A DNA stretch of 10,235 nt from JBBROH01 sp038229595 (GTDB taxonomy: Bacteria; Chloroflexota; Chloroflexia; QHBQ01), in contig JBBROH010000152.1 of NCBI GenBank assembly GCA_038229595.1, positions 1-10,235 of the forward strand, written 5' to 3'. The notes beneath the pieces were generated by a model. The model was not told the DNA's origin. It saw only the letters and a list, made by a program, of their open reading frames with translations, and did not search any database. Position numbers and translations under genes: made by a program. Positions 1-10,235 of the stretch are shown piece after piece (position 1 is the first letter of the stretch; each line of letters begins with the position of its first letter).

Positions 1-1
1 G

Positions 2-865
2 ATGATTGAGGGCAGCATGGCGCACCTGGATCAACAGCATAGTTGGTATCTAATCTTCACTGCACTCGTCCTCACCTGCGCTGTTGGCTTGCTGCTGGCT
101 TGCACCGTGCAGCCAGTGGCGCAGGCCAGTAGTGCATCCCCTCTATCTGCCTCTGCCACAGCCTCTCAAGCTAGTGCTACTAGCGAAGCTGCGGTAGCTC
201 CCTATGTGGCGACGTTTGTAGCGATCAAGGAGTTTGAGAAAGCCGAGCCTGAGACGATGGAGGCCAAACCAGCATGGCGCACTGCCGCTGCTATGGAGGC
301 ATCGGCTATAGCTGCGCTCCCCTCGCTGCGGCCCCGTACCCCTGGCGCACCTTTAAGCCCACCCAGCCCTACCTGGGACGTGAGCATCACTGATGATAGT
401 TGTGGCACTCCGAACAAGCGTGAAGTTTATCACTCCCGTAGCTGCCGAGTGATGGTGCTTGACGGTAAGTTGTGTAGCATAGCCCCCTCTGTGCGCTATG
501 CCACTGGGGGAGACGAGTTTTACTTCCACGACTTCGAGCCATGTGAGAGCAGCAATGAGTTTGCCTACCCTCTACCTGCTAACCTGGTTCCAGCAGGAAC
601 TGATAACTTGCGGATAGTCTCCGTGATCGGCAGTCGCGTCAACCTGGCACCTTATATCCTCATCCACCAGGATGGTGACGTAATCAGGCCCACCGTGGAT
701 GCTAGAGCATATAACCCGAACATCATCGCTAGCTTCGACATGGCGACACATCAGTTCATCGTACAAGGCACGCCGGTGGCTGTTACCCCCATCGTAGTCA
801 CCCCCATCGTAGTATACCAATACAGGGAACTGGTTTCGCCACCAGCGGGTACCCCATACCAGTGA
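2..865 (+). CDS. Putative exported lipoprotein of unknown function
   Basis: I do not recognise the family. The N-terminus has a hydrophobic stretch (about residues 17-33) ending in a good lipobox, L31-L32-A33-C34, so lipidation at C34 and anchoring to the outer face of the membrane is the best reading. The n-region has no Lys or Arg, only His, which is unusual for a signal peptide. Residues 41-65 are an Ala/Ser/Thr-rich linker and 107-124 a Pro-rich one. The folded part seems to be about 125-255, with cysteines at 134, 148, 158 and 181 that could form two disulfides. The tail carries a VTPIV duplication. The ATG at 2 lies at the window edge, so its ribosome site is not visible and the gene could begin further upstream. 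An in-frame ATG at 17 (residue 6) has GAGGG four bases before it and may be the true start. The gene ends 29 nt before the kinase. Coding is supported by the signal peptide and one open frame to TGA. Confidence 0.7.
   Translation: MIEGSMAHLDQQHSWYLIFTALVLTCAVGLLLACTVQPVAQASSASPLSASATASQASATSEAAVAPYVATFVAIKEFEKAEPETMEAKPAWRTAAAMEASAIAALPSLRPRTPGAPLSPPSPTWDVSITDDSCGTPNKREVYHSRSCRVMVLDGKLCSIAPSVRYATGGDEFYFHDFEPCESSNEFAYPLPANLVPAGTDNLRIVSVIGSRVNLAPYILIHQDGDVIRPTVDARAYNPNIIASFDMATHQFIVQGTPVAVTPIVVTPIVVYQYRELVSPPAGTPYQ
785..813 (+). repeat. 15-nt-period tandem duplication in the lipoprotein tail
   Basis: The 14-mer ACCCCCATCGTAGT occurs at 785-798 and again at 800-813, one base apart. This gives an in-frame 15-nt period that encodes VTPIV twice (residues 261-270). 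The copies are identical at DNA level, which suggests a recent slippage duplication. The repeat lies in a low-complexity Pro/Val tail rather than in the cysteine-bearing part. Confidence 0.85.
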
Positions 866-875
866 CCGCATAGGG

Positions 876-881
876 TATAAT
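876..881 (+). promoter_or_regulatory. Perfect TATAAT -10 hexamer before the kinase gene
   Basis: TATAAT lies at 876-881 in the 29-nt gap between the lipoprotein stop and the kinase ATG. No TTGACA-like -35 is found at 16-18 bp spacing (that place reads about CCCATA), and there is no TGn extended -10. A start site 6-8 bp downstream would be near 888, giving a leader of only about 7 nt before the ATG at 895, or about 34 nt before the in-frame ATG at 922. The hexamer is a fact of the sequence; its activity as a promoter is an inference. Confidence 0.45.
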
Positions 882-882
882 A

Positions 883-888
883 GAGAAG
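883..888 (+). promoter_or_regulatory. Weak ribosome-binding site for the ATG at 895
   Basis: GAGAAG ends six bases before the ATG at 895. It is a poor match to GGAGG. If transcription starts from the TATAAT just upstream (near 888), this site would mostly be missing from the message. It would then work only on a transcript reading through from the lipoprotein gene. Confidence 0.35.
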
Positions 889-894
889 TTCACT

Positions 895-9962
<9,068 letters not shown>

Positions 9963-9963
<1 letters not shown>

Positions 9964-10235
9964 TGGAAGAATCGTATGTGCTTGGCAACTCCGTTCTGGA
10001 TCGCCAGCGGCTAGAAACGCAGACGCGGCTGTTCAGCAACTACATCCGTGCCAACGCAAAGCGGCTGGTCGGGAGCGACGTGGCGAGCATCCTCGACCTG
10101 GGTTGTGGCGAGGGCCAACTGGGCTTCGTGCTGCGCGAGGTCTACCCTCACGCTCGGCTGCTGGGGGTAGACAAGGATGCAACCGCCATCGAGCGGGCGC
10201 GGGAACACGCTGCTAGCCTGCACTTGGCGAACACA
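9963..10235 (+). CDS. Class I SAM-dependent methyltransferase, N-terminal part (gene continues past window)
   Basis: The frame from the ATG at 9963 stays open to the last base, giving 91 residues with no stop. Residues ~47-58 read ILDLGCGEGQLG, the glycine-rich SAM-binding motif I. About twenty residues on, LLGVDKD supplies the acidic residue at the end of strand 2 that normally holds the SAM ribose. The start, YVLGNS followed by a charged helix (DRQRLETQTRLF), resembles the lead-in of a common family of small-molecule or unassigned methyltransferases. The substrate cannot be told, because the substrate-recognition part lies outside the window. The one-base overlap with the kinase stop and the strong internal Shine-Dalgarno imply coupled translation and a shared operon. 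The gene is cut by the window edge, not visibly broken. A role in chemoreceptor-type (CheR) methylation is possible in principle, but no CheR-specific feature is visible. Confidence 0.88.

Noticed and set aside
572..871. 99-codon - strand frame opposite the lipoprotein
   Set aside because: No motif or signal. The + strand frame has a signal peptide and lipobox and explains the region.
866..894. Terminator between the lipoprotein and kinase genes
   Set aside because: The 29-nt gap has no stable stem followed by a T-run. Only short 5-bp complementary words are present.

Overview
The window is dominated by one very large gene. By my reading it comes from a Chloroflexota bacterium (Chloroflexus/Roseiflexus/Herpetosiphon-like). 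The basis is gene style only: very long multi-GAF hybrid histidine kinases with repeated segments of the type 'SWLGVPL..G..VLG...VQSY', a GC-rich coding strand, and a soluble kinase with no membrane segments. No marker gene is present, so the phylum call is an inference.

Layout, all genes on the + strand. (1) 2-865: a small exported protein with a lipobox-type signal peptide, an Ala/Ser-rich linker and four cysteines in the mature part; function unknown. (2) 866-894: a 29-nt gap holding a perfect TATAAT hexamer. (3) 895-9963: a 3022-residue hybrid sensor histidine kinase (roughly 330 kDa). It has thirteen consecutive GAF domains, then PAS, HisKA, HATPase_c and two C-terminal receiver domains. 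All catalytic and phospho-acceptor residues I could check are present. (4) 9963-10235: the first 91 codons of a class I SAM-dependent methyltransferase. Its ATG shares one base with the kinase stop (TAATG), and a strong Shine-Dalgarno lies inside the kinase C-terminus. The gene runs off the window edge.

How they fit: the kinase and methyltransferase look translationally coupled and so probably belong to one operon. The kinase has receivers but no Hpt and no DNA-binding or enzymatic output domain, so its signal must leave through a separate partner. The lipoprotein may be co-transcribed (29-nt gap), or the kinase may have its own promoter from the TATAAT box.

The main object of interest is the thirteen-GAF array. 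Nine of the domains (2, 3, 6-12) look like products of internal amplification with a period of about 165-176 residues. Domains 1, 4, 5 and 13 are of other types. I saw no tRNA, rRNA, CRISPR, insertion sequence or strong terminator, and no gene-free stretch over 300 bases.
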